NCBI RefSeq assembly: GCF_003573695.1
Contig: NC_039362.1
Location: 179,375,690 to 179,439,689, forward strand
Source of the DNA: Papaver somniferum
Taxonomy: Eukaryota; Streptophyta; Magnoliopsida; Ranunculales; Papaveraceae
Reading direction: 5' to 3'
DNA: 64,000 bases
The notes beneath the pieces were generated by a model that saw nothing but the letters and a program-made list of their open reading frames with translations, had not been told where the DNA came from and did no database searches. Position 1 is the stretch's first letter, and every line of letters begins with the position of its first letter. Below, piece after piece: positions 48,766 through 59,596 of this stretch. Position numbers and translations under genes: made by a program.

Positions 48766-48842
48766 AAGTGAAGAAATACTTATGCTGTCGCTGCATAAGT
48801 GCCTCACAAGCCTCTTGGCGAATATTTAATATCGATTATTAG
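48766..48842 (+). pseudogene. second RepHel fragment
   Basis: The 3' part of the ORF at 48612-48842 encodes VDEVKKYL-CRCISAS-ASWRIF, which aligns with the YISASESCWRIF block of the RepHel at about 42350. It is a separate, shorter copy near the Helitron's 3' end, so part of a second RepHel was present or duplicated here. Confidence 0.6.
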
Positions 48843-49380
48843 CAGATGTTGAGGTTAATTTTTCTATGTAATATTATCCAAATGTTGGTACCTATCTAAC
48901 GGATGATAGTAATAATTATTAGCACAAAGATTGTTTTATTGATCGGGGATGCGATGAAATAACTATAAGACCAGCACGGATCAAATAATTTATCTATACA
49001 GTAAACATGAAACCAATAATTAGTTCTAGGGTTTCATTCGAAACCCAATTGAAAATTGGGAACAGTTTCAAATTTCTAACCTTTAACACCGCAACGAATG
49101 TTGACGCTTTTCAAATCCATGAAACAAATTGGAGGAGAAAAAATACGGAGAAAAATTTAGGGGTTTTGAATTCATAATCCCATTTCATAATCCGAACTGG
49201 GAATTTCCTGGGGTTTTCATTTTTCTTTATTAGAGAAAATTTCTACGGTGACAAGAAATGGTGGTTTAAAGAAGATTTGGTGAGGCAATTGAAGATCTTA
49301 TACCATTGAAGGACCTGTAAGAAGTAATAGAAAGAAAAAGAAGAAAATCACAAAAAAGAATCGCAATATTATGACCATAG

Positions 49381-49413
49381 CCCGTGCATTTGCACGGGCC
49401 TGCCCTGCCCTTG
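49381..49413 (+). other. Helitron 3' end: 8-bp hairpin and CTTG
   Basis: CCCGTGCA-TT-TGCACGGG (49381-49398), eleven bases, CTTG (49410-49413), then T. The last bases are CTTG, not CTRR. The junction is supported because the sequence from 49414 on matches the 3' flank of paralogs A and B. Confidence 0.7.
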
Positions 49414-49476
49414 TTATGAAATAATCGAAGTAACATTTGAAAATAAAATCACACGAGGCCTTTTGCCTGGCATGAA

Positions 49477-51694
49477 TCAGCAAAGACGATTGATCCAGTC
49501 GAGCTCTTGTTCTGTAGACTTGGAAAAATTCGGTTGAATCCATGTGCAGTTGGAAAGCCATCCCTCTGTCTCGTAAAAACTTTTCTGAAGAGAATGTTTA
49601 TAATCCTCCTCCAAAGAAGAGTGATAACTGCCAGTTTCGAGTGAATATATTAAAATCCCTTCTCCACTCAAATATCTTCTCGGAAAAAAGATTTTGTTCT
49701 CCATCCGGCTATTTGGAGCGATTGCCGACATGCATGAGGTCTCACTGATGAACAACATATACTTCCCCAAACTTTCAACTTTAACCCATTTCATTTCAGA
49801 GAAATCCAATCTATATATCCTGACTGACGTACCAAGATGTCCTATTTTAACTAATAAAAGATCTCCTCCACACTGCACCAACAAATTTGGATGCATATCA
49901 TTCTTGAATATTTTCTTGGGTTTTTCGAGAACACTCCAGCCGCCATATTTCATAATGTCATAAGCCCCTAAAGTTCCGTCACAATCTACGCAATAGAAAC
50001 CAGTTTTGTACAATATTGGAGCAGTACCATGTAATGGCATGAGCTTCTTCACATTAGTATTAGGAAATGGGCATGCAATCCAATCATCATCACCCCTCAT
50101 AATCATCAAGATGCAAATGTCGATAGGCGCCATTTGATCAATGGCAAAAACTGTACAGTTCGAAGTAGTTGGTGCATCAACAAAACATATAATGGAAATG
50201 CTATAACCATCAGGCAAGTCTGGAAGTTTGATGATTTCTCTTGTCAGTGGATTGTAAAAGAATACCTTTTTATCTCTCGACATTAGTAGCCAACCATCCT
50301 TTTGATAACGGACCGTAGCACCATGTAGTAACTCGCATAAACTCACCTGGTATGCCTTGTTATCATTCACTGGATCTATGAAATTGTAGGTGTTACCGCT
50401 AGGGAACATCAGCCATGGAGATTTATATCGATATCCATTTGAGAAGGATCTTTCTATATCACTAGTTGTACATATTTTGTTTTCTTCCACTTCCTTCATT
50501 GAGATATATTTTTGTTCTTCTTCTTCTTCTTCTTCACCGTTATTTTGCAGTTTTTCCTTACCATCCTCAGGCATCATCATGATCCATTCCGGTGGGAACC
50601 ACGGTGTCTGGAGCTTTAGACATGGCAATATAACCAAATTTCCACCTTTTCCATCAAACATATACAAACTCTGACCATTAGGAAGTGTATAATACAAACC
50701 ACCGCTCTTGAGGCCCAACTTGGCTGCTGAGGAACAAAATCCAGTGTTCATGCCAGCGAATATAATAAGATCACCAAAATCATTTATCTCCTCCCACTTC
50801 CTGCTAGAGAAATCCAACCTCCACACATGTATTGACATGGCTTTCTTACATCTTAGATTGAAGGAAACCCAAATCCGGAAAAACTTCTCATCCGATTACA
50901 CATAATACGAGTCAGTATAGTCTGCACCTAGTGGTATTAAGACCTCTGTGGTGCTAATTACCAGCTCTAGTGGCCATCTAGATAAGGTCCTAACATTCTC
51001 GTCAAGTAGATGTTCTTTTTCAATCTCCAAGAGACGATCCTCCCTTCCAAAGGTAATATACAACTTACCTTTAAAAGAATGGAGAGAAACAAGCTCCTCC
51101 TCAAACTCGACAACCATACCTTTAAAAGAATGGAGAGAAAAGGGATCCTTCCTTGGTACGACACGAGTTGTATTTCCTCGAGAAACTCCCTTTATTCGCC
51201 ATTGTTCGTCTCCAGGGTGGCAAAACAAGAGTAAGATATCTTCCTTTTTGTTATATGGAGTGCTAAAAAGAAATATAACCATGGAATCGTTGTGATAATG
51301 TCTACTAGCCGGAGGTGATGTCAAAACACAATCAACGAAAACATACTCCTTGGGTTTGCTGATCCACTCTAGAAGACCTGGCAACTGAATGTTGTCTAAG
51401 GATACAGGATTCCACAAAAAACAATCCCCATGATTCCATTCTTCGTAACTTTTGTCATCGCACGATAATTAACCAATTCTGGTGAGAAGTCTTTTGCCGG
51501 AAAGATTTGCCGCGCAACTCTGGTACGGATTTTCTACAAGTTGTATTCTCAGGATGGCATATGTTATAGAATGCTTGAGATTTCATACCTTTCCCATATG
51601 GAAAGACAAGCCATGGTGCTGCTGCCTTTGGCACTGGTGGCGGAGTAAGACGTTGGCTTCTCCTACATGCTGCTCCTGCTAACCTTGTATCCAT
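49477..51694 (-). pseudogene. paralog C of the F-box/KIB1-4 family, best preserved, F-box deleted
   Basis: ATG at 51694; stop at 49479-49477. Only two lesions: a 2-base deletion near 51460 after NWLIIV, and GAA to TAA at about 50898. Order: first KIB1-4 propeller (WLVFPYGKG, LWNPVS, LLLFCHPGD, RLDFSSRKWEE, LYYTLP), a Glu-rich linker (about 50510-50540), then directly SPWLMFPSG and a complete second propeller (NPLTREIIKLPDLPDG, MHPNLLVQCGGDLLLVK, LDFSEMKWVK, WLSNCTWIQPN). The F-box seen in A and B between linker and SPWLMFP is missing. A 22-bp internal duplication (51069 and 51121) adds a second SLHSFKG block. Without an F-box, any product could not join an SCF complex in the usual way. Confidence 0.9.
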
Positions 51695-51879
51695 TGCAAG
51701 AAACCTAAATTAAAGAGAGACGATGAGATTGAAAATTCATAAGGAAAACATGAATCAACCTTGTTTAATTTATAGGGAGGGAATTCTAAGATTTAGGAAA
51801 TATAACGAGAGACAGTTGGTTTCCTTTATGGACTCTACATTGAAGTTTCTGCTTTTAGGAAAGATTCGTACCGAATTTT

Positions 51880-51984
51880 TGGGAAAGCATATGTTGTTCA
51901 TCAGAGGGAAAGTCGGAAATTTGGGAAAGTCGAAATTTTCTCCGGAATGGAATGGGTTAAAGTCGAAAGTTTGGGGAAGCTGTA
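51880..51984 (+). pseudogene. short F-box/KIB1-4 fragment (paralog D)
   Basis: Plus-strand scraps matching GKYMLFISE and EWVKVESLGK of the second propeller, in reversed order relative to the gene and close together. It is a rearranged remnant just upstream of paralog C. Confidence 0.55.
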
Positions 51985-52099
51985 GTTTATGTAATTTATT
52001 TACGTGAGGCTGCTAGGACGATCAGATGCGAAAACAAGTCGAACATGACACTCCTAAAAGTCATCTTTTGAAGTATGGACTTATTTCTTAAATAGCTTT

Positions 52100-52491
52100 G
52101 GAGTTAGTTGGACTTTTACAAGTACCTTAAGGAATACCATCTGGGAGTGGGGTGCCACAAAAAGTAAAACTGGAATCAATAGAATCTGGTCACTTTTGCG
52201 GTTTGCTATTTGGTGAAGTTTGTGGAAGGAGAGAAATGATAGGTTATACAATAACATCTAGAGCAGTACTAAACAACTAATTGTAAATTGTGGCGGCGAA
52301 ATTTTTACTTTATAATTGGGGTTTAAATTCTGGAATTTTTTCTGATTTTTGTTTATCCACTTTGATTTGTAATTGGGATGCGGTAGTGCATAATTAATTC
52401 CCTATGTAACTTTGTTTTTTCCTTGTCACATCTTCAGTGACTTGGGATTTTTTAATGAAATCTGCATTTTCCGTCAAAACAAAAAAAGTCA
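52100..52491 (+). mobile_element. 5'-truncated LINE: end of ORF2, 3' UTR and poly-A
   Basis: The frame around 52190-52250 gives the LWKERN motif that follows the zf-RVT region at the end of plant L1 ORF2. A non-coding tail and an A-rich end (52476-52487) follow. Only the last few hundred bases of the LINE remain, the usual 5' truncation. The coding is interrupted by stops. Confidence 0.6.
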
Positions 52492-52724
52492 TTTCTTTCT
52501 AACATGGTTTAGTCTAGTAAAAAAAAAAACCTAATCCCTTCCGGTCCCAAATTGGAGAACTTATTTTGCTTTTGCTCCTAAAACATGGCTTTTGTTATTA
52601 GGACATCTAACGTCTTATTTGTTAGATAGCAAATTGTGAATCAAAACTTTCAGTTTAATTGGATATTTTAGAGTCTTATTCACCTCATTGTTCAGACTAT
52701 TTCAGTAGGCAAATTGGAAAAATA

Positions 52725-52949
52725 TGGTTCGGTCCAAATTCCCGTCCAAATAGACTATCCAGTGTTGTGCACTTGATAAGCAACATCGCCAAGCATCTCC
52801 AAAAGGTATAACATGGAGAGCAAAATAATTTCTTGGTTTGGTAAATATTCCGATGTGTGTGGGCCAATGAAGACACCAACTCATGGAAGTAATATATTTT
52901 ATCTTATTCATCGATGATATTAGTCGTATAACTTGGGTATTCTTTCTTT
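52725..52949 (+). mobile_element. copia integrase fragment
   Basis: Plus-strand frames give remnants of the pre-integrase segment (GKQHRQA), then the integrase start VCGPMKTPTHGS and FIDDISR. It is cut off at 52949, where the LTR of the next Ty3 element begins; TCTTT (52945-52949) is the presumed target duplication. Confidence 0.7.
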
Positions 52950-53140
52950 TGATGGTGGTTTTAGCTTAGGGTTAAAATTGTAAAAATGTACATCTGACAT
53001 GACGCCAGTATGACCATTAGCACATTTATTGAATCAAGCATCACACCCACGTAATAATTAACGGGGTACCTTTTTTTTATGGGTCATGTTCCGCGGCAGA
53101 ACCCTTAACATTGATTGACATCATCAATGTCAAATCCTAA

Positions 53141-54180
53141 TTCTCATGCTATCGCGCCAAGGAATGCCAACCATGCCAGCCGCATCACTGTTCCAATGGC
53201 ATGCCATGCCAGCCACGTCTCCGCGCCAAGGAATGCCAACCATGCCAGCCGCACCACTGTGCCAATGGCATGCCATGCCAGCCACGTCTCCGCGCCAAGG
53301 CATGCCAACCATGCCAGCATCACCACTGTGTCAATGGCATGCCATGCCAGCCACGTCTCCGCGCCAAGGCATGCCAACCATGCAAGCCGCACCACTGTGC
53401 CAATGGCATGCCATGCCAGCCACGTCTCCGCGCCAAGGCATGCCAACCATGCCAGCCGCACCACTGTGCCAATGGCATGCCATGCCAGCCACGTCTCCGC
53501 GCCAAGGCATGCCAACCATGCCAGCCGCACCACTGTGCCAATGGCATGCCATGCCAGCCACGTCTCCGCGCCAAGGCATGCCAACCATGCCAGCATCACC
53601 ACTGTGTCAATGGCATGCCATGCCAGCCACGTCTCCGCGCCAAGGCATGCCAACCATGCAAGCCGCACCATTGTGCCAATGGCATGCCATGCCAGCCACG
53701 TCTCCGCGCCAAGGCATGCCAATCATGCCAGCAGCACCATTGTGCCAATGGCATGCCATGCCAGCCACGTCTCCGTGCCAAGGCATGCCAACCATGCCAG
53801 CCGCACCACTGTGCCAATGGCATGCCATGCCAGCCACGTCTCCGCGCCTGAGGCATGCCCAACCATGCGAGCTGCACCACTGTGCCAATGGCATGGCATG
53901 CCAGCCACGTCTCCGAGCCAAGGAATGCCAACCATGCCAGCCGCACCACTGTTCCAATGGCATGCCTTGCCAGCCACGTCTCCGCGTCAAGGCATGCCAA
54001 CCATGCCAGCCGCACCACTATTCCAATGGCATGCCTTTCAAGCCACGTCTCCGCGCCAAAGCATGCCAACCATGCCAGCCGCACCACTGTGCCAATGGCA
54101 TGCCATGCCAGCCACGTCTCCGCGCCAAGGCATGCCAACCATGTCAGCCGCACCACTGTGTCAATGCCATGTTTCCACCT
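53141..54180. repeat. 69-bp tandem array inside the LTR (about 15 units)
   Basis: Units recur at exactly 69 bases (for example AGCCACGTCT at 53211, 53280, 53349). Because 69 is a multiple of three and units lack stops, five of six frames stay open for hundreds of codons; these ORFs (such as 53115-54269) are not genes. The partner LTR (61075-61470) has about six units, so copy number changes between LTRs. The array is rich in GCCATGCC-type words. Confidence 0.92.
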
Positions 54181-54185
54181 TGTCG

Positions 54186-55480
54186 CGCCTAAGCCATGCC
54201 ATGCCGGCCTTCCCTTCACGGCTGCTAAAACGAAGGCGTGCGACAATCAACTGCACCCTTCCATATTAGATGCAAATCTTAGACGTCCAAGGTCACCAAC
54301 GCATGGTAACCTTTGGCCCAACGCCAAAACCCTAATTTTGGCCACGCCTAAACCGCGCCAAGGCATGTCGGCCACGCCTCACCACTGTGCCAATGACATG
54401 CCATTCCAGCCATGTCTCCGCGCCAAGGCATGCCAACCATGTTAGCCGCACCACTTTGCCAATGACATGCTGCCACCTTACCGCGCCTAAGCCATGCCAT
54501 GCCGGCCTTCCCTTTACTGCTGCTAAAACGAAGGCGTGCGACAATCAACGGTCACCCTTCCATCTTAGATGCAAAACTTAGTCGTCCAAGGTCACCAACC
54601 AACACATTGTAACCTTTGGCCCAACGCCAAAATCCTAATTTTGGCCACGCCTAAACCGCGCCAAGGCATGCCGTCCACGCCGCAAGTGTCAATGGCATGT
54701 CAGCCACCTTGTCGCGACATACCATGCCGGCCTTCCCTTTGCGGCTTCTAAAACGAAGGTGTGCGACAATCAACGGACACCCTTCCATCTTAGATGCAGA
54801 TCTTAGCCGTCCAAGGTCACCAACCAACGCATGGTAACCTTTGGCCCAACGCCAAAAACCTAATTGTGGCCACGCCTAAACCGCACCTAGCAATACCGGC
54901 CACGCCACATGTGCCAATGGCATTCCATCCACCTTGTCGCGCCATACCATGCCTCCTTCCCTTTGCGGCTGCCAAAACAAAGGCTTGCGACGATCAACGA
55001 CCATCTTTTCATCTAAGATGTAAATCTTAGCCATCCAAGGTCACCAACCAACAAATGGTAACCTTTATCCCAACGCCAAAACTCAAGTTTTGGCCACGCC
55101 TAAGTCGCGCCAAGGCATTCCGGCCATGCCACATGTGCCAATGGCATGCCATCCACCTTGCCGCACCTAAACCATACCATGTCGGCCTTCCCTTTACGGC
55201 TGCCAAAACGAAGGCTTGCGACGATCAACGGCCACCTTTCCACCTAAGATGCATATCTTAGCCGTCCAAGGTTACAAACCAACGTATGGAAACTTTTGTC
55301 CCGACACCAAGCTATAGTTTTGGTCGCGCCCAAACAATGCCAAAATCCTAACTTTTGGCCGCGCCTAAACTATGCCATATTAAAGCCATGTTGGTCATGC
55401 TTTCATGCCACTGGCTACCAAACGTAGGGTTGCAATAATCGACGGCTACCTTTCCTCTCAAGATGCAAAATCTCGACCGT
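54186..55480. repeat. about 225-bp higher-order tandem array inside the LTR
   Basis: The phrase CTTCCCTT-ACGGCTGCTAAAACG recurs near 54209, 54508, 54731, 54956, 55188 and (weakly) 55410. Spacing is about 299, 223, 225, 232 and 220. The first interval is longer because it includes one extra 69-bp-type unit. Similarity decays toward the right end. Confidence 0.8.
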
Positions 55481-55822
55481 CGAAGGTCACCACCGAGCCG
55501 ACAAGTCTCCCAAGCTCAACTTGCCCAACAACAACAACATGATATATGTTTTCCACGAAAACACTCGAGACATCAACACATGTCACAAACTGGGGGATGC
55601 TCATTGGGTATTGGTTTGGAGGTTTACAGCGTGCGGCGTACACTACGCCCGTTAAAGGACAGTGTCATAAGGATGAGGTGGTTAGTAAATACAGGGAGTA
55701 ATGGTGAAACGCTTTCCTTCATTATGGAACCTCAATTCCAGGAGTTACCAGTTACTACCTCCTCCTATTTACTCATCCGTTTTCATTCCTTACGAGGCCA
55801 TAGTACGTTTCACTTCGACTTG

Positions 55823-55830
55823 TATAAATA
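55823..55830 (+). promoter_or_regulatory. LTR core promoter TATA box
   Basis: TATAAATA, 370 bases before the LTR end, in the plus orientation of the element and downstream of the repeat arrays. Confidence 0.5.
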
Positions 55831-56200
55831 GGTCTTACCTATTTCCACCGAAGAACAAGTTCAGCTCAAGAGAATACAACACTCGGAAAATATTGGCTAG
55901 CTTTCCATCTGTTAGCTTCCCACTTTCTGATACAAGTCGTGCAACAACTACTCTTCCAGAATCAACTATTCTGGTCTCAACACTCTCTTTGCTTCCCTCC
56001 CCAAAATCAACCCTTCTCCTTCACTTTGTGACTGAAGGAAGTCTGGAACTGCCATTTCTTGGTTTAGGCCGGATTTGTACAGATTGATCTCTCGAATCTA
56101 AAGTACTCCCTTGCAATACATTGTTTAGGGTTAAAACTCCTTTCTCACCCACACACCCGAAATTACCAAAATCAACAGAAACCGTTTTCACCCTCAAACA

Positions 56201-56218
56201 ATTGGCGACCACAGTGGG
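56201..56218 (+). other. primer-binding site
   Basis: ATTGGCGACCACAGTGGG directly after the LTR. TGGCG-type starts are usual for plant Ty3 elements. The leader that follows (to about 56860) carries no gag frame; it has a two-fold repeated phrase around CAAACGATC and GGATCGACGGC. Confidence 0.65.
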
Positions 56219-56861
56219 AGATTGATCTTTCGGTCACGACGTCAGTTTTCAATCCTCGATCTCATATCTCGACCTAGAGGTCGGGATAGTAGAATCAAAC
56301 GATCTGCTCAGGAATCGACGACTCAGCTACCAGGCGGCTCGATTACCAGTCGTAACACGACAAAGGATGACTGGGGACTTCCGAGGGGTTAGAAGCAAAC
56401 GATCCGACCAAGGATCGACGGCACGACAAGGAATGACTGGGTTCTTTCCACAGTCACGGTGATGTTTCCCACAAAACTCGGTCTTACATCCGGGAGATTC
56501 CTTTTTTCACCAGAAGATACAAAAAACCGAGTAAGTCTTGCTAGACAAAATAAATGGTCTACTACCTCAAGTCTTCACATGGGAAATAAAAACCAATAGC
56601 CATATTTTCCCGTTCTTCATGCTTTTTACTATCGCACAACATTCACAATTCTATGACTCTCCTGGGGTACTCATGACACTTATGTTCATAACCAAAACAT
56701 CATTATTCTAAAACGATTTATTCTAAATAATAATTCAGAACCCTCAGAGTAACATTTTTCTACCAACCCAAAAATCCTGGAAATCAAAACCATAAACTAG
56801 GCGTTTCATTTTCTTTTAAAAAAAAAACCTAAAATAAGAAGTTCAGAAGAAAGAAATACGT

Positions 56862-59596
56862 TCAAGGAAAGTTTTTCAACAATGGCTTGATCTTCTTGGC
56901 GAAAGCCTCCTTCGTGCTTTGGAGAGACTCCCTCTTCAACTTCAGCTTCCTGGACAACTTTTCGACTTCCGCTTCCTGCTTCTTCACCACATCCGCAGAA
57001 GGACTTTCGACTGTTCCGACCAGCAAATTTTCAACCTCAAAGAGACCTTTAACGAACCAATGAACATTGAACTCGAAGTTTACACACACATCACGATGGA
57101 ACCTCCAGCTTGAGACTACATCCTCAGAAACAGTATGACCATTCACGTTGCACATGTCGTCAATGGAAGACAAAGCTTCCTCCACACGCTTAACCAACAC
57201 AAATCGACTAGTAATTTTCTTGGTCGTGGCGATATGTCCATAGCTTTCCCATATTTTAGTTATAGCGCCGCATGTTTGGATGGCACGCTAAATCCCCCGA
57301 TCAACACATGATCCGGATGAGGAACCAGGTATGGAGGATTGAAAGTGGCACCCGCGACTGCATCAGCGACCGGCAAGGGATTCCTAATGACGATTACACC
57401 TGCGTCCACTGGAGTACTCTCTATTGTCTGAATCACAACGACGTTTTCATCTCGATCAACATCCATTTCAAGGTCACCCAGTGCAGCTGCCACAGTTGGA
57501 GACAAAGCTGTATCTCCGCCAGTCTCCATCTCAGGGCCATCTTCAGAAACGGCTTCCCCCTATGATATCACGGATTAGATATTTTCCAAAGAGAAAGGGA
57601 GAGAGGAAAGAATAAAAAACATGCGGGAGACTCACTGATTCGCTTTCAGACTGACTAGAGGAAGATTCAGCACTGCTGTCGGAAGAACTACTCTCGCCAT
57701 CACTGGACTCTGAACTTTCATCCTTCTCGGGTTCCCATCACCATGGATAGGCTCAGGACCTCCACCCTCTGTCTCGAGAAACGATGTTTTCTGACTACTT
57801 GCAAGTTTGATAAAGGAGTTTACGCTGCTGAGACCCTAGGCAAGATACAAAGATGGATACTCAGAAAAGAAACAAGGATATACGCGATCCAACTAAAATC
57901 AAGAGAAAAATCATACGTACCAGCATATTAGACGAACCGAAAGTCGGTAGGGCTGTCGAATCTAATTGGGAACCATATGCACGGCTTCTAGACCTTCTCT
58001 ACTTCACTTGGGGACTATCTACATCCGGGATAATATATTTTCGCTTGGTCGAAGAAGGATCCTTCAGCGGCCGGTGCTCCGCTAAAACCGCAGGAGAAGG
58101 CTTACCGCGACGATTTTCTACCACATCATTCACAAATCCATGGATAGCGATAAACTCATCCTGCCAAAATAAGTTATATTTGGAGGTTGTTGATGGATTT
58201 CGTTCCGCGAGCAGAAAAAGAAGACTTTTACCCGGCACAAGAACATTAGCATCGAGAACAGTTGGCAACGAGTCTTCTGGAACAACCGGCTGACGAACGA
58301 GTGGGACCCCTTGGTCAAAACCCATATGTCGAGACGCCCTATGATATTGTAAGAGACTTCTTTGCAGGATCCTCGAAAGAAATACGGCACATGACCGGGC
58401 GTGCAGCTTCGCATGAACACCATCTCTCCAACACTGATATCCTCTTTATCGGAAGACAAAGACATGCTCGAAGCAGGAGCAAAGGTATTGATTTGAGTTA
58501 TGGACGCATGCACCGGAGCCCATGGACGGAAATTGATCGTGTGCGAGTTGTCAAGGAATCCAACCAGGTTCGAACCAATCTTTGGGCGCCTATTTGACCA
58601 GCGGAGTATCCTAGAGCCACCCCAAGACTCGGGAAGTAAGTCCAACGGTTTTGGAACATTCCTTTCGAAGTGCTCCCACAGCCACGCTTGGAGAAAGGCG
58701 GCATGAATATACGAATCCACTTTCATGTAGCCATTTGAAGCGCACATGTTCGCGGCCAGATGATCCAAGTGTGTGTACAGAGAACCAAGAAACAAGCCGC
58801 CAATAGGGAGAACGACACCTTTTGCCAATTTTATGGAAAACTTCATAAGTTCCTGTCTTATCTCCTTCTTACCAGAGCCATCATCGAAAATATCTCTGGA
58901 TAACCAAAGAGCCAAGAACGCCGCGAGATGAAGCATACTATTCTTCTGATTTGGCTCCAACTCATCAGGAAACCATTGAGACACCCTTCATCCATAGAAG
59001 CACCTCGTCTCGTTTTCTTTCCGAACGAATCCTTTTGATTTCACAACGAGGGCGGTGCGCATTGCTTCTTCATCTGCAGATAGCTTGACATCAAGGATTC
59101 CTATTACGGGATGTTTCAGCAAGACGGCCACGCTCTGTAAGGAGATAGTCATTTCACCCCACCTGCATATGGTCGTGTGAGTGTCCGGACACCATATGGA
59201 AATAAAAGCAACCAGTCCTGGAATATCTTTCTTGATTTGAAGCACTGCTGAAGCCGCGACAACATCAATAATCCACGCCTTGGTCAAACTGGCTTTTACA
59301 CAGTCCTGGCTCATCATGAATCGCATCCATTTCTCAAAGGGACGCAACGGACTCACACATATTTTAAAGTCAATAGGAGAAGAAGAATACTCTTTCCTCT
59401 GAAGAGAAAACCTTATTACGCCTTCTGCCCGAACCGACCGGGACTCTCCTTCACTTTCCGGACCAATCAGAAGAATCGACACATACTTTGGATAATTTTT
59501 CCTAATTGTGGCGGATGTTGTAAAGAACTCATTGTCTGTGTTTGGCTTGGAATTGCCAACATCTTTCGGTACGGCAGAACTTTTCTCAAGTGACAT
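56862..59596 (-). pseudogene. antisense plant mobile domain (PMD) gene carried by the Ty3 element
   Basis: ATG at 59596. The plant mobile domain (PF10536) is recognised by WCPDTHT...WGEMTISL (about residues 138-158), later LAAFLALWLSR and GSLYTHLDHLAANM. After the domain come a Lys/Pro segment, a Ser/Glu-rich acidic exon (about 57720-57635), and a coiled-coil C-terminus ending at 56862. Introns are suggested by GTACGT at about 57919 and GTGAGT at about 57634 with acceptors downstream. Lesions: TGA at 58990-58988, a frameshift near 58335, TAG at 58001-57999 and a frameshift near 57290. PMD proteins in plants silence or derive from transposons. This copy is transcribed opposite to the retroelement, with a TATA box at 60271. 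Confidence 0.82.

Larger units (their letters stand above)
37200..49413 (+). mobile_element. large autonomous-type Helitron with RepHel and RPA genes
   Basis: It contains a RepHel gene (37497-44682) and an RPA1-like gene (45438-47755), the gene pair of plant autonomous Helitrons. It ends in a GC hairpin and CTTG at 49413. The 5' end lies between the upstream homology of paralog B (ends near 37200) and the RepHel start; I could not fix the TC terminus. Both genes are degraded, so it is no longer autonomous. A second Helitron-like insertion interrupts RepHel. Confidence 0.75.
52950..56200 (+). repeat. 5' LTR, 3.25 kb, of the PMD-carrying Ty3 element
   Basis: Begins TGATGGTGG and ends CTCAAACA before the primer-binding site. 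About 190 bp of unique sequence is followed by a 69-bp tandem array, a roughly 225-bp higher-order array, and about 720 bp with the core promoter (TATA at 55823). The first 190 bp and the start of the array match 60879-61070 at about 93% by eye. Confidence 0.88.

Noticed and set aside
49381..49398. Rho-independent terminator-like hairpin
   Set aside because: This is a plant nuclear sequence, and the hairpin sits at a Helitron 3' end supported by paralog comparison.
53141..54180. CRISPR-like regular array
   Set aside because: Whole units repeat without unique spacers, there are no cas genes, and the context is a plant retrotransposon LTR.
53115..54269. Long ORFs of up to 384 codons, open in five of six frames, with a 23-residue repeat
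   Set aside because: They follow from a 69-bp tandem array whose unit is a multiple of three and has no stops. There is no start context, domain or codon preference; this is LTR satellite, not a repeat protein.
58130..58330. Last 65 codons of the minus-strand frame ending at 58130 as the natural PMD C-terminus
   Set aside because: The overlapping frame 58325-57999 gives a lower-complexity-free, better continuation, so a frameshift near 58335 is the better reading.
58540..58580. GGTTCGAACC palindrome suggesting a tRNA T-arm
   Set aside because: It lies within the PMD coding region and no cloverleaf can be built around it.
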